Origin: an uncultured Collinsella sp.
GTDB lineage: Bacteria; Actinomycetota; Coriobacteriia; Coriobacteriales; Coriobacteriaceae
Assembly: GCA_934630385.1 (NCBI GenBank)
Contig: CAKTWE010000009.1
Location: forward strand, 1-40,006
DNA: 40,006 bases
Direction: 5' to 3'
Shown: one piece after another, positions 30,958 to 39,046 of the stretch
Position numbering within the stretch: position 1 is the first letter of the stretch
Layout: every line of letters starts with the position of its first letter
Position numbers and translations under genes: made by a program
The notes under the pieces: generated by a model
What the model saw: the letters and a program-made list of their open reading frames with translations, nothing else
Databases searched by the model: none
What the model was told of the DNA's origin: nothing

Positions 30958-32073
30958 CTACATCTCCTCCTTCACCAGCGCGGCAAACGCGGCCAGCACC
31001 TCGTCGTTTTCCTGCGGCGTACCCACAGTGATGCGCAGACAGTCCGCAAGCCCCGGCGCGTAGCTAAAGTCGCGCACCAAAATCGAATACTCGTCGCGCA
31101 GACGCTCGCGCACGCGCGTGGCATGCGGCGTGCGCACGAGCACAAAGTTCGCCGCGCTCGGCCATGCCTCCACGGGCATGCCCTCGGCAACCATTGCGCG
31201 CAGGGCGCACAGCTCGCGCTCGCGCTCGGATGCGATCTGTGCCACCACGGGCGTGTAGGCATCACGGGCACGCACGCAGGCAAGTGCTGCCGCCTGGCTC
31301 AGCACGTTAACTGAATAGATCTGGCGAATCGCCGCGAACACGTCGATGACTTCCGGCGCCGCGATCACGTAACCCAGACGCGTACCGGCAGCGCCAAACG
31401 CCTTGGACAACGTATGCAGAATCACCAGGTTGGGATGCTCGGCGATAAGCCCCTGCGCCGTGGTGACCGCGCCAAACGAATCGTCGGCAAACTCCACGTA
31501 GGCCTCGTCAACCATTACCATGCCGGGGCACGCATCGCACAGCGCCGCGACAAAGTCGAGCGGTGCCACGTCACCCGTGGGGTTGTTGGGCGAGGTCACG
31601 ATTGCCAGGTTGCACTCGGACGCCGCCGCAAGCACGGCTGCCTGGTCGAGCTCAAAGGTCGCGGGGTCGCGCCACACGTCGCGCACCTCGGTCTGACAGA
31701 GCGACGCAAAGAACGCATACTCGCTAAAGCACGGCGGGCAGTTGAGCAGGGTCCGTCCCGCGCCGCCAAACGCCAACAGGTAGTTATAGAGCAGCTCGTC
31801 GCCGCCGTTTCCCACGCAGATGCTCTCGCGCGTCACGCCATGCCAGGCAGCAAGCTCGTCGCGCAGGTCGTTGGACATGGGATCGGGATAGCGGTTGAGC
31901 GGCGTGGCAGCCAGGGCGGCGTCGACCGCCTCGCGCACGCCAGCCGGCACGGGATAGGTGTTCTCGTTGGCCGAAAGGTTGATGCGCGTGGGCGTAAAGT
32001 TGGGATCGTAGGGCTCAATACCGGCCAGGTAAGGCTGGACAAGCTCCTTCATGCGAGGCGTGAGTTCGGCCAT
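30958..32073 (-). CDS. hisC: Histidinol-phosphate aminotransferase
   Basis: 371 residues, PLP fold type I. Diagnostic parts: NLSANENTYPVPAGVREAV, RYPDPMSNDLRDELA, CVGNGGDELLYNYLLAFGG, SPNNPTGDVAPLDFV, VDEAYVEFADDSFG, and the PLP-lysine loop TLSKAFGAAGTRLGY, then the C-terminal RITVGTPQENDEVL. It transfers an amino group from glutamate to imidazole-acetol phosphate in step 8 of ten. The start lies 1 bp after the hisD stop, and the stop directly abuts the hisB start. Length and motif spacing are normal. Confidence 0.94.
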   Translation of the reverse strand: MAELTPRMKELVQPYLAGIEPYDPNFTPTRINLSANENTYPVPAGVREAVDAALAATPLNRYPDPMSNDLRDELAAWHGVTRESICVGNGGDELLYNYLLAFGGAGRTLLNCPPCFSEYAFFASLCQTEVRDVWRDPATFELDQAAVLAAASECNLAIVTSPNNPTGDVAPLDFVAALCDACPGMVMVDEAYVEFADDSFGAVTTAQGLIAEHPNLVILHTLSKAFGAAGTRLGYVIAAPEVIDVFAAIRQIYSVNVLSQAAALACVRARDAYTPVVAQIASERERELCALRAMVAEGMPVEAWPSAANFVLVRTPHATRVRERLRDEYSILVRDFSYAPGLADCLRITVGTPQENDEVLAAFAALVKEEM

Positions 32074-32074
32074 A

Positions 32075-33511
32075 TTAGGCCTCCCCGCCGGTTACGCCAG
32101 CGCCATCTGCGCCTGCAGCCGCCAGGTCCACGCCCTCGGCAACCGTCGCCACGGCGTCGCCCGGCCAGGCAACCTTAGTCAGGTCGGCCGCAGCCAGCGA
32201 CGCGGCACTCACGGCATCCTCGCCCTGCTCCAGCACGCGGCGGCGCAGTGCGGCCGAAAGCGCGTGCGCCCACAGGCCCTCGGCCTCGGCCAGACGCTGC
32301 GTAGCGGGAGCGTCGGAGAGCAGGCCCTCGGGCGTATAGCATATAACGCTCGAGCGCTTAACGAACTCTTCGACCGAAAGCGGGTTGGAGAACATGGCCG
32401 TGCCGCCGGTCGGCAGCGTGTGGTTGGGACCGGCAACGTAATCGCCGAGCGGCTCGGAGCTCCAAGCGCCCACAAAGATGGCACCGGCGTTGCGAATGCC
32501 GCCGAGCAGGCCCATCGCATCCTTGCAGTGCAGCTCAAGGTGCTCGGGCGCCACGGTGTTCACCGCCTCGACGGCGGCAGCCATGTCGGCGGCCACCACG
32601 ATGGTGCCTTCGTTATCGAGCGAGGCGCGCGTGATCTCGGCGCGCGGGGACTGCGCCACCAGAATGTCGATACCCGCCTCGACCTCGCGCGCAAACTGCT
32701 CGTCGCAGGTCACCAGATAGCAGGCCGCCAGCGGATCGTGCTCGGCCTGGGCCATCAGGTCGGCCGCGACCACCATGGGCTTGGCCGTGGCGTCGGCCAG
32801 CACGCAGACCTCGGAGGGACCGGCGACCATGTCGATACCCACGTCACCCGAGACAATCTGCTTGGCCGCGGCGACAAAGGCGTTGCCCGGGCCGGTGATT
32901 TTGTCGACACGCGGAATGGTCTCGGTACCGTATGCCAGCGCGGCCACGGCCTGGGCACCGCCCACCATATAGATCTCGTCCACGCCGCCGAGCTTGGCCG
33001 CGGCAAGCGTGTAGGGGCTGATCAGGCCATCCTTTTGCGGCGGGGTCACCATGACCACGCGCTTGACGCCGGCCACCTTGGCGGGAATGGCGTTCATGAG
33101 CACGGTGGAGGGGTACTGCGCGCGACCGCCCGGCACGTAGATGCCGGCCGCAGCGAGCGGGGTCACCTTAACGCCGAGCATCGTGCCGTCTGGGCGCGTG
33201 GTAAACCAGCTCTGCTCGACCTCGCGCTGGTGGAACTCGCGAATCTGGCGTGCAGCCTTTTCGAGCGCCGCGACAAAAGCGGGATCGAGGCCTTCGAGCG
33301 CGGCATCGATCTGCTCTTGCGGCAGACGGAAGCTCTGCAGTTCAACGCCGTCAAAACGCTGACAGTAATCGCGCACCGCGGCATCGCCGTTGGCACGCAC
33401 GTTGGCCACGATATCGCGAGCGGCGTCGACGATGTTTTGCGGCAGCACGCCCTTGCGGTTGAGCTGGTTGGTAACGAGGCGCTCACCGGGAGCAAGCTTG
33501 ATAGTCTTCAT
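32075..33511 (-). CDS. hisD: Histidinol dehydrogenase
   Basis: 478 residues from ATG 33511 ([17 protein letters not shown]); an in-frame ATG at 33646 would start inside hisZG and cross the terminator hairpin. Motifs: [73 protein letters not shown] and [25 protein letters not shown]. The Zn and catalytic His residues lie in these last segments. It oxidises histidinol to histidine with two NAD+. A C-terminal extension of about 40 Ala/Gly/Val-rich residues follows the family core and has no known role. Confidence 0.94.
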   Translation of the reverse strand: MKTIKLAPGERLVTNQLNRKGVLPQNIVDAARDIVANVRANGDAAVRDYCQRFDGVELQSFRLPQEQIDAALEGLDPAFVAALEKAARQIREFHQREVEQSWFTTRPDGTMLGVKVTPLAAAGIYVPGGRAQYPSTVLMNAIPAKVAGVKRVVMVTPPQKDGLISPYTLAAAKLGGVDEIYMVGGAQAVAALAYGTETIPRVDKITGPGNAFVAAAKQIVSGDVGIDMVAGPSEVCVLADATAKPMVVAADLMAQAEHDPLAACYLVTCDEQFAREVEAGIDILVAQSPRAEITRASLDNEGTIVVAADMAAAVEAVNTVAPEHLELHCKDAMGLLGGIRNAGAIFVGAWSSEPLGDYVAGPNHTLPTGGTAMFSNPLSVEEFVKRSSVICYTPEGLLSDAPATQRLAEAEGLWAHALSAALRRRVLEQGEDAVSAASLAAADLTKVAWPGDAVATVAEGVDLAAAGADGAGVTGGEA

Positions 33512-33545
33512 ATCGGTATCCCCTATCGGTCGAGGTTTTTGTTCG

Positions 33546-33590
33546 AAAAACGAGAGACCGGGCGGCGGCGTCAGTCGGCCCGCCGCCCGG
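33546..33590 (-). terminator. Terminator-like hairpin between hisZG and hisD
   Basis: On the minus strand CCGGGCGGCGG (33590-33580) pairs with CCGCCGCCCGG (33568-33558), an 11-bp GC stem with 11-nt loop, followed by TCTCTCG and TTTTT (33550-33546). It lies within the operon, 28 bp after hisZG and 35 bp before hisD, so it should attenuate transcription into hisDCBHAFIE. Confidence 0.75.
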
Positions 33591-33617
33591 ACGTTGGGGC
33601 GCCCGTGCGTGCTCGCG

Positions 33618-35333
33618 CTATTGTGCCGAGCCCGCAACGGGCTCAAAATGCTTGTCCTTCACGGCTGCCGCCAAGCGATCTGCCAGATTGCGTACGCGCG
33701 GATCCAGACGTGCGGCACCCGGATTGACAAAGAAGCGGGCCGTGCAGTCCATAATGCGACCAGTAATAACGAGGTCGTTATCGCGCAGCGTGGCGCCCGT
33801 GGCGGTAATATCCACGATGCGATCGGTCATGCCGACGATGGGACCCAGCTCAATGTTACCGTGCAGCGAGACGATATCGGCGTTCACGCCGCGCTCGGCA
33901 TACCAGGCGCTCGCGATGCGCGGATACTTGGTGGCCACACGAAGCGACCCACGGCGGACATAGTTGCGCTCGGCCTGGCCGGCGCGCCACGCGGGCTCCG
34001 CCTCGATAAAGGTGCACAGGCCGTAGCCCAAATCGACCAGCTGCAGCAGGTTGAGGTCGGCCTCGATGAGCGAGTCCCAACCGCAGATGCCGCAATCGGC
34101 ACCGCCGCAGCCCACAAAGGCGGGTGCATCGCTGGGTCGCACGATGACAAACTCGATATCGCCGACCGCACCCTCGCCGGCACGCGCGTCGCGACCGCGC
34201 ACGATCAGGTGACGGCCGGGATCACGCAGCTCAGAGACGTCCAGACCCGCGGCCTCGAGCACGTCGAGCGTGTCGGCCTTAAGCGAGCCCTTGGGCACGG
34301 CGATACGCAGCGGGTCCTCGGCGCCACGGCCCGCAGCATGGTCGCCATCGGAAGCGGCATCCTCGGCCGAGGTGCGCGCGGCCTCCAGGCGCTCGAGCGA
34401 AAAGGCGAAGCCCGCCGCCGGCACCTCGATACCGGCGCCAAATGCGCCGGTAAAGATGGAGTCATAGCGTCCGCCCGAACCGACCGGATCGGGCAAGCCG
34501 CCGGCATAGGCCTTAAAGACCAGGCCCGTGTAGTAATCGAAAGAGTTCATGATAGAGAAGTCGAACGACAGCACCTGGGCGTCCTCGGGTGCCAGGCCCT
34601 CGACCAGGGCACGCAGCTCGCGCGTCAGCGGCGCGACGATACCGGCGGCCTCCAGCAGCGCGTCCACGCGGTCGAGTACCTCGGCACCGCCGTGCAGACG
34701 CGGCAACTCGCTAATGGCGGCCTTGACAGCATCGGACTCGGCGCTTGCCGTCACGCGGGCATCGAGGCCCACAAAGTCGTTGGCGTGCACGCAGCGCAGG
34801 GCCTCGGCAGCCAGCTTACGATCCTCGCATACCGCGAGCAATTCCTTAAAAGGACGCACGCTGCCTGCGATGATGCGCGCATCGGAAAGTGCCAGCTCAC
34901 GCACGGCCTCCGCCACCAGCGAAACAATCTCGACATCGCCCGCGGTATCGCCCGCGCCGATAAGCTCAAAGCCCAGCTGTGTAAACTGACGCGAGCCGCC
35001 GGCATTGCGCTGACACTCGCGGACCACTGGCGCCTCGTAGCGCAGACGCAGCGGCAGATCGGCCGCGCGCATGCGGGTCGAAACCAGGCGCACGATCGGC
35101 AGCGTATTGTCGGGACGGACCACCAGCAGGCGACCGTCGTCATCAAAGAGCTTAAACGGCGTGTCCGCGATGCGGCCGCCTTCCTCGAGCGAACCCTTGT
35201 CCTCGAGCAGCGGCGTCTCGACCGGAAGGTAATGATGCTCCCTGAAGCAGCCCTTCACCGTCAGCGCAATCTCCTCGCGCGCCTGAGCCTCCTCGGGCAA
35301 TATGTCCCGGAATCCCCACGGTGTGGCCGTCAT
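33618..35333 (-). CDS. hisZG: HisZ-HisG fusion: ATP phosphoribosyltransferase with regulatory domain
   Basis: 571 residues from ATG 35333 with GGAGG 8 nt upstream. Residues 1 to about 335 are HisZ, the HisRS-like regulatory subunit (WGFRDILPEEA, RYEAPVVRECQR, GGSRQFTQLGFELIGA, DFSIMNSFDYYTGLVF, GSGGRYDSIF). Residues about 340-571 are short-form HisG (LRIAVPKGSLKADTLDVLEAAG, EFVIVRPSDAPAFVG, CGWDSLIE, LVDLGYGLCTFIE, RVATKYPRIASAWY, IVSLHGNIELGPIVG, DNDLVI). No stop or frameshift lies in the join, a Ser/Ala/Asp-rich linker around residues 310-340. HisZ and short HisG are normally separate and form a hetero-octamer for step 1. First gene of the operon. Confidence 0.9.
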   Translation of the reverse strand: MTATPWGFRDILPEEAQAREEIALTVKGCFREHHYLPVETPLLEDKGSLEEGGRIADTPFKLFDDDGRLLVVRPDNTLPIVRLVSTRMRAADLPLRLRYEAPVVRECQRNAGGSRQFTQLGFELIGAGDTAGDVEIVSLVAEAVRELALSDARIIAGSVRPFKELLAVCEDRKLAAEALRCVHANDFVGLDARVTASAESDAVKAAISELPRLHGGAEVLDRVDALLEAAGIVAPLTRELRALVEGLAPEDAQVLSFDFSIMNSFDYYTGLVFKAYAGGLPDPVGSGGRYDSIFTGAFGAGIEVPAAGFAFSLERLEAARTSAEDAASDGDHAAGRGAEDPLRIAVPKGSLKADTLDVLEAAGLDVSELRDPGRHLIVRGRDARAGEGAVGDIEFVIVRPSDAPAFVGCGGADCGICGWDSLIEADLNLLQLVDLGYGLCTFIEAEPAWRAGQAERNYVRRGSLRVATKYPRIASAWYAERGVNADIVSLHGNIELGPIVGMTDRIVDITATGATLRDNDLVITGRIMDCTARFFVNPGAARLDPRVRNLADRLAAAVKDKHFEPVAGSAQ

Positions 35334-35368
35334 CTGGTGAGCCTCCTCATGCTGTGTTTCATATAGAG

Positions 35369-35400
35369 CAGAAGACCGGCATAGCTCCGCCGGTCTTCTG
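35369..35400 (-). promoter_or_regulatory. Leader hairpin upstream of the his operon
   Basis: CAGAAGACCGGC (35369-35380) and GCCGGTCTTCTG (35389-35400) form a perfect 12-bp stem with an 8-nt loop in the 5' leader of hisZG, 36 bp before its ATG. No T-run follows on the minus strand. No His-rich leader peptide is seen in 35334-35500. It could be an RNA stability or protein-binding element, or the tail terminator of an earlier transcript on the plus strand. Confidence 0.5.
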
Positions 35401-35502
35401 GGTACTTTAGCATACTAGAGTGCTTGCGGGGAAAATCCGTCGCAGCCGCTCACACCGTATTCATCTGGAAACATAGGGTAGGTTGCCGCAGCCCGACCCC
35501 AC

Positions 35503-36339
35503 CTAGGCGCCAATCGCACGACGATACTCTGCCATTACCTGCGCATCGGCAGCTGCGGGGTCGGCAAAATAGCGCCCGTCATAGGTCTCGGCCGAAACAA
35601 CTCCGCGATAGCCGCGCGCCACCAGCCTATCCAGGTCGGCGCGCATATCGCGGTCGCCGTCACCCCAGGCAAGATGCGTCGTGCCATCTGCCGCAACATC
35701 GACAAAATGCACGTGGGCGACATCATCGCCAAGCAGATCGAAATAATCGTCGATGGTATCCCCCGCCACCGCCATGGCGCCCATATCCAGACACGCCTTA
35801 AGTGCCGGATGGTCAACTGCCTCGATCATGCGCTTCGTGTCGGCCGCCGAGTTCACGATCATCGACTCAACCGGCTGTAGGGCCTCGAGCACCAGTCGCA
35901 CGCCGCGTTCTCCCGCATGCTCGGCAATCGCGCGCAGCATCGAGGCGCTGCGACCCCACGCGTCCTCGATCGGCTCGTTCAAAAATGCCCAGCCGCTCGA
36001 AACCATGACCTGCTCGGCTCCAAGTTCCGCCGCGATATCCACAACGTTCTTAAAGTACGCGAGCGTGCGGGCACGCGCTTCATTCCCGCGCGCCGCGATA
36101 TTCCACGGCTTGGGGTTGTTCTGTTCGGGACAAAGCCCCACAATCCGAACCCCATACCGCTGTGACAGCTCCCGCACCTGCTCGAGCGAATCGTATCCAT
36201 GGCAATCGACATACAGATGCATCGCCCCGGTCCAAAGTTCGCAACACGCGTAGCCCGAGGCCGCAGCCGAGGAAAAGAATTCCTCAAGGTCAAAATAACG
36301 ATGGCTGATATTCATGACGGCAAGCTGCGGATACTCCAT
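35503..36339 (-). CDS. TIM-barrel sugar phosphate isomerase/epimerase
   Basis: 278 residues from ATG 36339 (MEYPQLAVMNISHRY), with AAAGG upstream; a GTG at 36348 is a lesser alternative. Xylose-isomerase-like TIM barrel: VMNISHRYFDLEEFFSSAAASGY, then MVSSGWAFL, RLVLEALQPVESM, LKACLDMGAMAVAGDTIDDYFDLLGDDVAHVHFVD and VSAETYDGRYF. Metal-binding Glu (EALQP), Asp (CLDMG), His (HVHFVD) and Glu (SAETY) are in place. In fructoselysine systems an epimerase of this fold (FrlC) changes the sugar at C3. It follows the PTS operon after a terminator-like hairpin, and probably serves the same pathway. Substrate is inferred. Confidence 0.82.
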   Translation of the reverse strand: MEYPQLAVMNISHRYFDLEEFFSSAAASGYACCELWTGAMHLYVDCHGYDSLEQVRELSQRYGVRIVGLCPEQNNPKPWNIAARGNEARARTLAYFKNVVDIAAELGAEQVMVSSGWAFLNEPIEDAWGRSASMLRAIAEHAGERGVRLVLEALQPVESMIVNSAADTKRMIEAVDHPALKACLDMGAMAVAGDTIDDYFDLLGDDVAHVHFVDVAADGTTHLAWGDGDRDMRADLDRLVARGYRGVVSAETYDGRYFADPAAADAQVMAEYRRAIGA

Positions 36340-36356
36340 CTTGTCCACCTTTCGGC

Positions 36357-36390
36357 AAAAGGGCGCCGCAGCACAATGTGCGCGACGCCC
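36357..36390 (-). terminator. Terminator-like hairpin after the PTS genes
   Basis: On the minus strand GGGCG (36390-36386) pairs with CGCCC (36365-36361), with an inner perfect stem GCAC/GTGC at 36371-36381, and is followed by TTTTG (36360-36356). It sits 32 bp after the IID stop and about 20 bp before the epimerase ATG, so it may reduce expression of the last gene. Confidence 0.6.
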
Positions 36391-36422
36391 CCTCTTACAT
36401 TGTTTTAATTATGACGGATGCC

Positions 36423-37259
36423 CTACTGAACACCAAGCACTCCAAAGAACGCGCCGGCGATACTCACGAGTAGGATCACGAGCATGATGAGCAGCGGATT
36501 CATCTTCTTCTTGAGCATGAGATAGACGATTCCAAACAGCCCCATCGTGACAAAGCCCGGGAAGATTCCGTTGAGCAGCTCGGCGAGCGTCTGAGCACCA
36601 TCGCCCGCGCCGACCATGAGCGGAATGTCCACGGTGACCATCTCCATGGTCATAGCACCGATCACCATGGCGCCCATGATAGAGGCCATCTTGACGATCG
36701 TGTCCATAATGCCCGATTCCTGGACCTTACTGATCATGTCCGAGCCAAAGCGATATCCCACAAACGTCAGCAGGTAACGAATGATGTAGTGAGGGACGTT
36801 GAACACGAGCAGGAACAAAATCGGGCCAAGAATAGAGCCCTGCAGCGCCAGCGACGTGCCGACACCCGTTGCCAAAATTCGCAGCGTGCCCCAGTAGAAG
36901 GCATCGCCCACGCCGGACAGCGGTCCCATCAAAGCAAGCTTGACATTAGAGATCGCGCTCGTGTCAAAGTTATCTTCAGTGGCGTTGACTTCTTCCATTG
37001 CGGCAGCAATAGACATGGGGAGCGTCGAGATGTACGGCGTGACGTTATAGAGCTCCATATGGCGCTTAAGGGCGGCCTTAAAGTCTGCATCCTGCGGATA
37101 CAGCTTGCGAAGGATCGGCATAAGGGCCCACATAAAGCCGATATGGCCCATACGCTCGTAGTTCCAGGAGTGCTCATAGGGAATCGAGCGCCAGAACAGC
37201 TTCTTAAGATCTGCGCGGGTAATCAACCCGTCGTAGGAAGACTCAAACTTAAAACTCAT
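36423..37259 (-). CDS. PTS mannose-family IID membrane component
   Basis: 278 residues from ATG 37259 (MSFKFESSYDGLITRADLKKLFWRS); the start lies inside the last 11 nt of the IIC gene, showing translational coupling. The family hallmarks are a long cytoplasmic N terminus with LKRHMELYNVTPYISTLPMSIAAAMEE, then the loop NVKLALMGPLSGVGDAFYWGTLRILATGVG, then hydrophobic helices to the C terminus (LIMLVILLVSIAGAFFGVLGVQ). With IIC it forms the sugar channel. Substrate class cannot be read from IID alone. Confidence 0.92.
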   Translation of the reverse strand: MSFKFESSYDGLITRADLKKLFWRSIPYEHSWNYERMGHIGFMWALMPILRKLYPQDADFKAALKRHMELYNVTPYISTLPMSIAAAMEEVNATEDNFDTSAISNVKLALMGPLSGVGDAFYWGTLRILATGVGTSLALQGSILGPILFLLVFNVPHYIIRYLLTFVGYRFGSDMISKVQESGIMDTIVKMASIMGAMVIGAMTMEMVTVDIPLMVGAGDGAQTLAELLNGIFPGFVTMGLFGIVYLMLKKKMNPLLIMLVILLVSIAGAFFGVLGVQ

Positions 37260-38040
37260 CGAACCCACTCCCAATCGCAGGATCCTCGGTTGCCACTGCG
37301 GGCTGCTCCGCCTTTTTCTTGTCACCCAAAACCGTCATCGCGACAACGATAATCGCGGCAAAGATCGCCACGCCCGTCGTGCTAATGCCAAAGTAGGCGA
37401 CGAGGAAGAAGCCGGCGAAGAAGAACGGAGCCACCGTTTTGTTCATAATCATCTGCGCCAGCATCGCAAAGCCGAGTGCGGGCAAGAAGGCGGCGGCAAC
37501 ATCCATGCCGGTCTGAACGAAATCGGGGATGATGTTGAGCAGGCTGGCGACGGCATCGGCGCCAAAGAAGAATGCCAGGGGAATAATCAGCAGGCCGCAC
37601 CAGCTCTGCGCGTAACCGGCGATGAGCATGTTGCGCGTGATGGCCTTGGTGTCCCCGTCCTCGACGTTTTTGTCGATACGGTGCACCAGCAGCAGCATCA
37701 CCGGCTGGCCCAGGGCGGTATCGAGCGCCAGGACGATCGTTGCGATGGGAATGCCCAGGGTCAGGGCCGCCGAAGCGTCCGCGCCAGCCTGCATGGCAAG
37801 CGACACACCCAGAATGGTTCCGGAAATCGTATCGGGCGGGTTATACGCACCGACCGAGATGGCACCGACCATGGCAAGCTCCATCGTGGCGCCCATGATC
37901 GTGCCGGTCACCACATCGCCCATGACAAGGCCAACCAGAGGTCCGAGCACGATCGGGCGCTGGAGGTAACTCGTGCCCGTCAGCCACTCGGAATAACCCA
38001 AAAGGGCAATAAGGAAAATCAGGATTGTCTTGATAACCAT
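37249..38040 (-). CDS. PTS mannose-family IIC membrane component
   Basis: 263 residues. Hydrophobic helices run throughout; the family segments are LQRPIVLGPLVGLVMGDVVTGTIMGATMELAMVGAISVGAYNPPDTISGTILGVSLA and SIKNV-like HRIDKNVEDGDTKAITRNMLIAGYAQSWCG. The short C-terminal tail (KKKAEQPAVATEDPAIG) is cytoplasmic. It transports and phosphorylates with IID, IIB and IIA. It lies 8 bp after the IIB stop. Length is standard. Confidence 0.92.
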   Translation of the reverse strand: MVIKTILIFLIALLGYSEWLTGTSYLQRPIVLGPLVGLVMGDVVTGTIMGATMELAMVGAISVGAYNPPDTISGTILGVSLAMQAGADASAALTLGIPIATIVLALDTALGQPVMLLLVHRIDKNVEDGDTKAITRNMLIAGYAQSWCGLLIIPLAFFFGADAVASLLNIIPDFVQTGMDVAAAFLPALGFAMLAQMIMNKTVAPFFFAGFFLVAYFGISTTGVAIFAAIIVVAMTVLGDKKKAEQPAVATEDPAIGSGFDEF

Positions 38041-38048
38041 GATGGCCC

Positions 38049-38519
38049 CTAACCGATAACCTTCGCGGCGTCAGTCTTCGCATCTGCCGGAATCATCTGA
38101 ATGAACAGCTCATAGCCCTCGCCGAGCAGCTCCTTCACGTAGGCCTCGTTCTCGGGCGTAAGGAACACGCTCGTCGAGACCTGGCGGGCGTCCTCGCTAA
38201 AGGCAACATTGCCGAGGTTGATCTTCTTGACGCCCATCGCCTTGGCGACGGCACCGGCCTGCTGGATCGTCTCGCAAACCACGAAGAGCTTGTACTTATC
38301 GGTCACACCGCTCTGGAGCGCCTTGACGGCATCCTCGGTGTTTTTGACGACGACCTTGCAGCCCTCCGGCTTTGCAAGGGACAGGGCCTGCAGACGAAGC
38401 TTGTCATTGAGGACCGTGTCGCTCACCAACAGGATGCAGTCGGCACCCAGAGCCGAGGTCCAGCTAACGGCAACCTGGCCGTGCAGCAGTCGATAATCTA
38501 CACGAATCATCTGAATCAT
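38049..38519 (-). CDS. PTS mannose-family IIB component
   Basis: 156 residues. The phosphorylated histidine is His13 in RVDYRLLHGQVAVSW, the pattern shared by ManX/SorB/LevE-type IIB domains. The rest follows the family: ADCILLVSDTVLNDKLRLQALSLAKPEG, YKLFVVCETIQQAGAVAKAMGVKKINLGNVAF. As a free IIB, with IIA on a separate gene, it is the split arrangement of mannose-family operons. Neighbours are IIA (16 bp upstream) and IIC (8 bp downstream). Confidence 0.93.
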   Translation of the reverse strand: MIQMIRVDYRLLHGQVAVSWTSALGADCILLVSDTVLNDKLRLQALSLAKPEGCKVVVKNTEDAVKALQSGVTDKYKLFVVCETIQQAGAVAKAMGVKKINLGNVAFSEDARQVSTSVFLTPENEAYVKELLGEGYELFIQMIPADAKTDAAKVIG

Positions 38520-38535
38520 GATGTGCTCCTAACGA

Positions 38536-38952
38536 TTAAAACTCATCGAGTTCGGCCTGCCCCAGCAGGTCGTTGACATACTTGACCTTGGTGTCGTCCG
38601 CCTCGACGATCTGGCGAATGGCCTCATCGATCGGGGTGGAGTCGGGCACGAACAGCAGCTGAATAAGGAGTGGCAGGTTCATATTGGTCACCAGGTGCGT
38701 GTTGGGGCGCGTCTGGACGATCTTGGTGAACTCGTTGTTGACGCTGCCGCCAAAGAGGTCGGTGCAAACGACGACCTCATCGTCCGCGGCAAAGCCGTCC
38801 AGAATCGCTGCAGCCTCCTTGACCAGGTCCTCGTTTCCGTCGACATACATAGACAGCGCATGGACGTTTTCGCGCTCGCCGGAAAGCAGGCCGATGCTCT
38901 CGACGATTCCAGACGCGAAATGAGCATGGGACGCCACGATAAACTGCCTCAT
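38536..38952 (-). CDS. PTS mannose-family IIA component
   Basis: 138 residues from ATG 38952 with AAAGGGG upstream; the longer frame to 39000 overlaps the terminator hairpin. His9 in MRQFIVASHAHFASG is the expected phospho-acceptor. Other family segments are EDLVKEAAAILDGFAADDEVVVCTDLFGGSVNNEFTKI and LVTNMNLPLLIQLLF. It receives phosphate from HPr and passes it to IIB. Confidence 0.92.
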   Translation of the reverse strand: MRQFIVASHAHFASGIVESIGLLSGERENVHALSMYVDGNEDLVKEAAAILDGFAADDEVVVCTDLFGGSVNNEFTKIVQTRPNTHLVTNMNLPLLIQLLFVPDSTPIDEAIRQIVEADDTKVKYVNDLLGQAELDEF

Positions 38953-38982
38953 TCGATTCCCCTTTCTTGCGAATTTCGGCAT

Positions 38983-39011
38983 AAAAATGCCCGGACGCAT
39001 GCGCCCGGGCA
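38983..39011 (-). terminator. Terminator-like hairpin between SIS and PTS genes
   Basis: On the minus strand TGCCCGG (39011-39005) pairs with CCGGGCA (38994-38988), around a loop containing CGCATGCG, followed directly by TTTTT (38987-38983). It lies 36 bp after the SIS gene stop and 31 bp before the IIA ATG, so only part of the transcripts would continue into the PTS genes. Confidence 0.75.
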
Positions 39012-39046
39012 GGGTGCTTCTTGATCAGTAGCTTATTTATCACCGA

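Noticed and set aside
32051..35366. Very long plus-strand frames opposite hisD and hisZG
   Set aside because: Antisense shadows; composition and lack of motifs rule them out as genes.
35334..35500. Histidine leader peptide for attenuation
   Set aside because: No short frame with a run of His codons was found upstream of hisZG on the minus strand.
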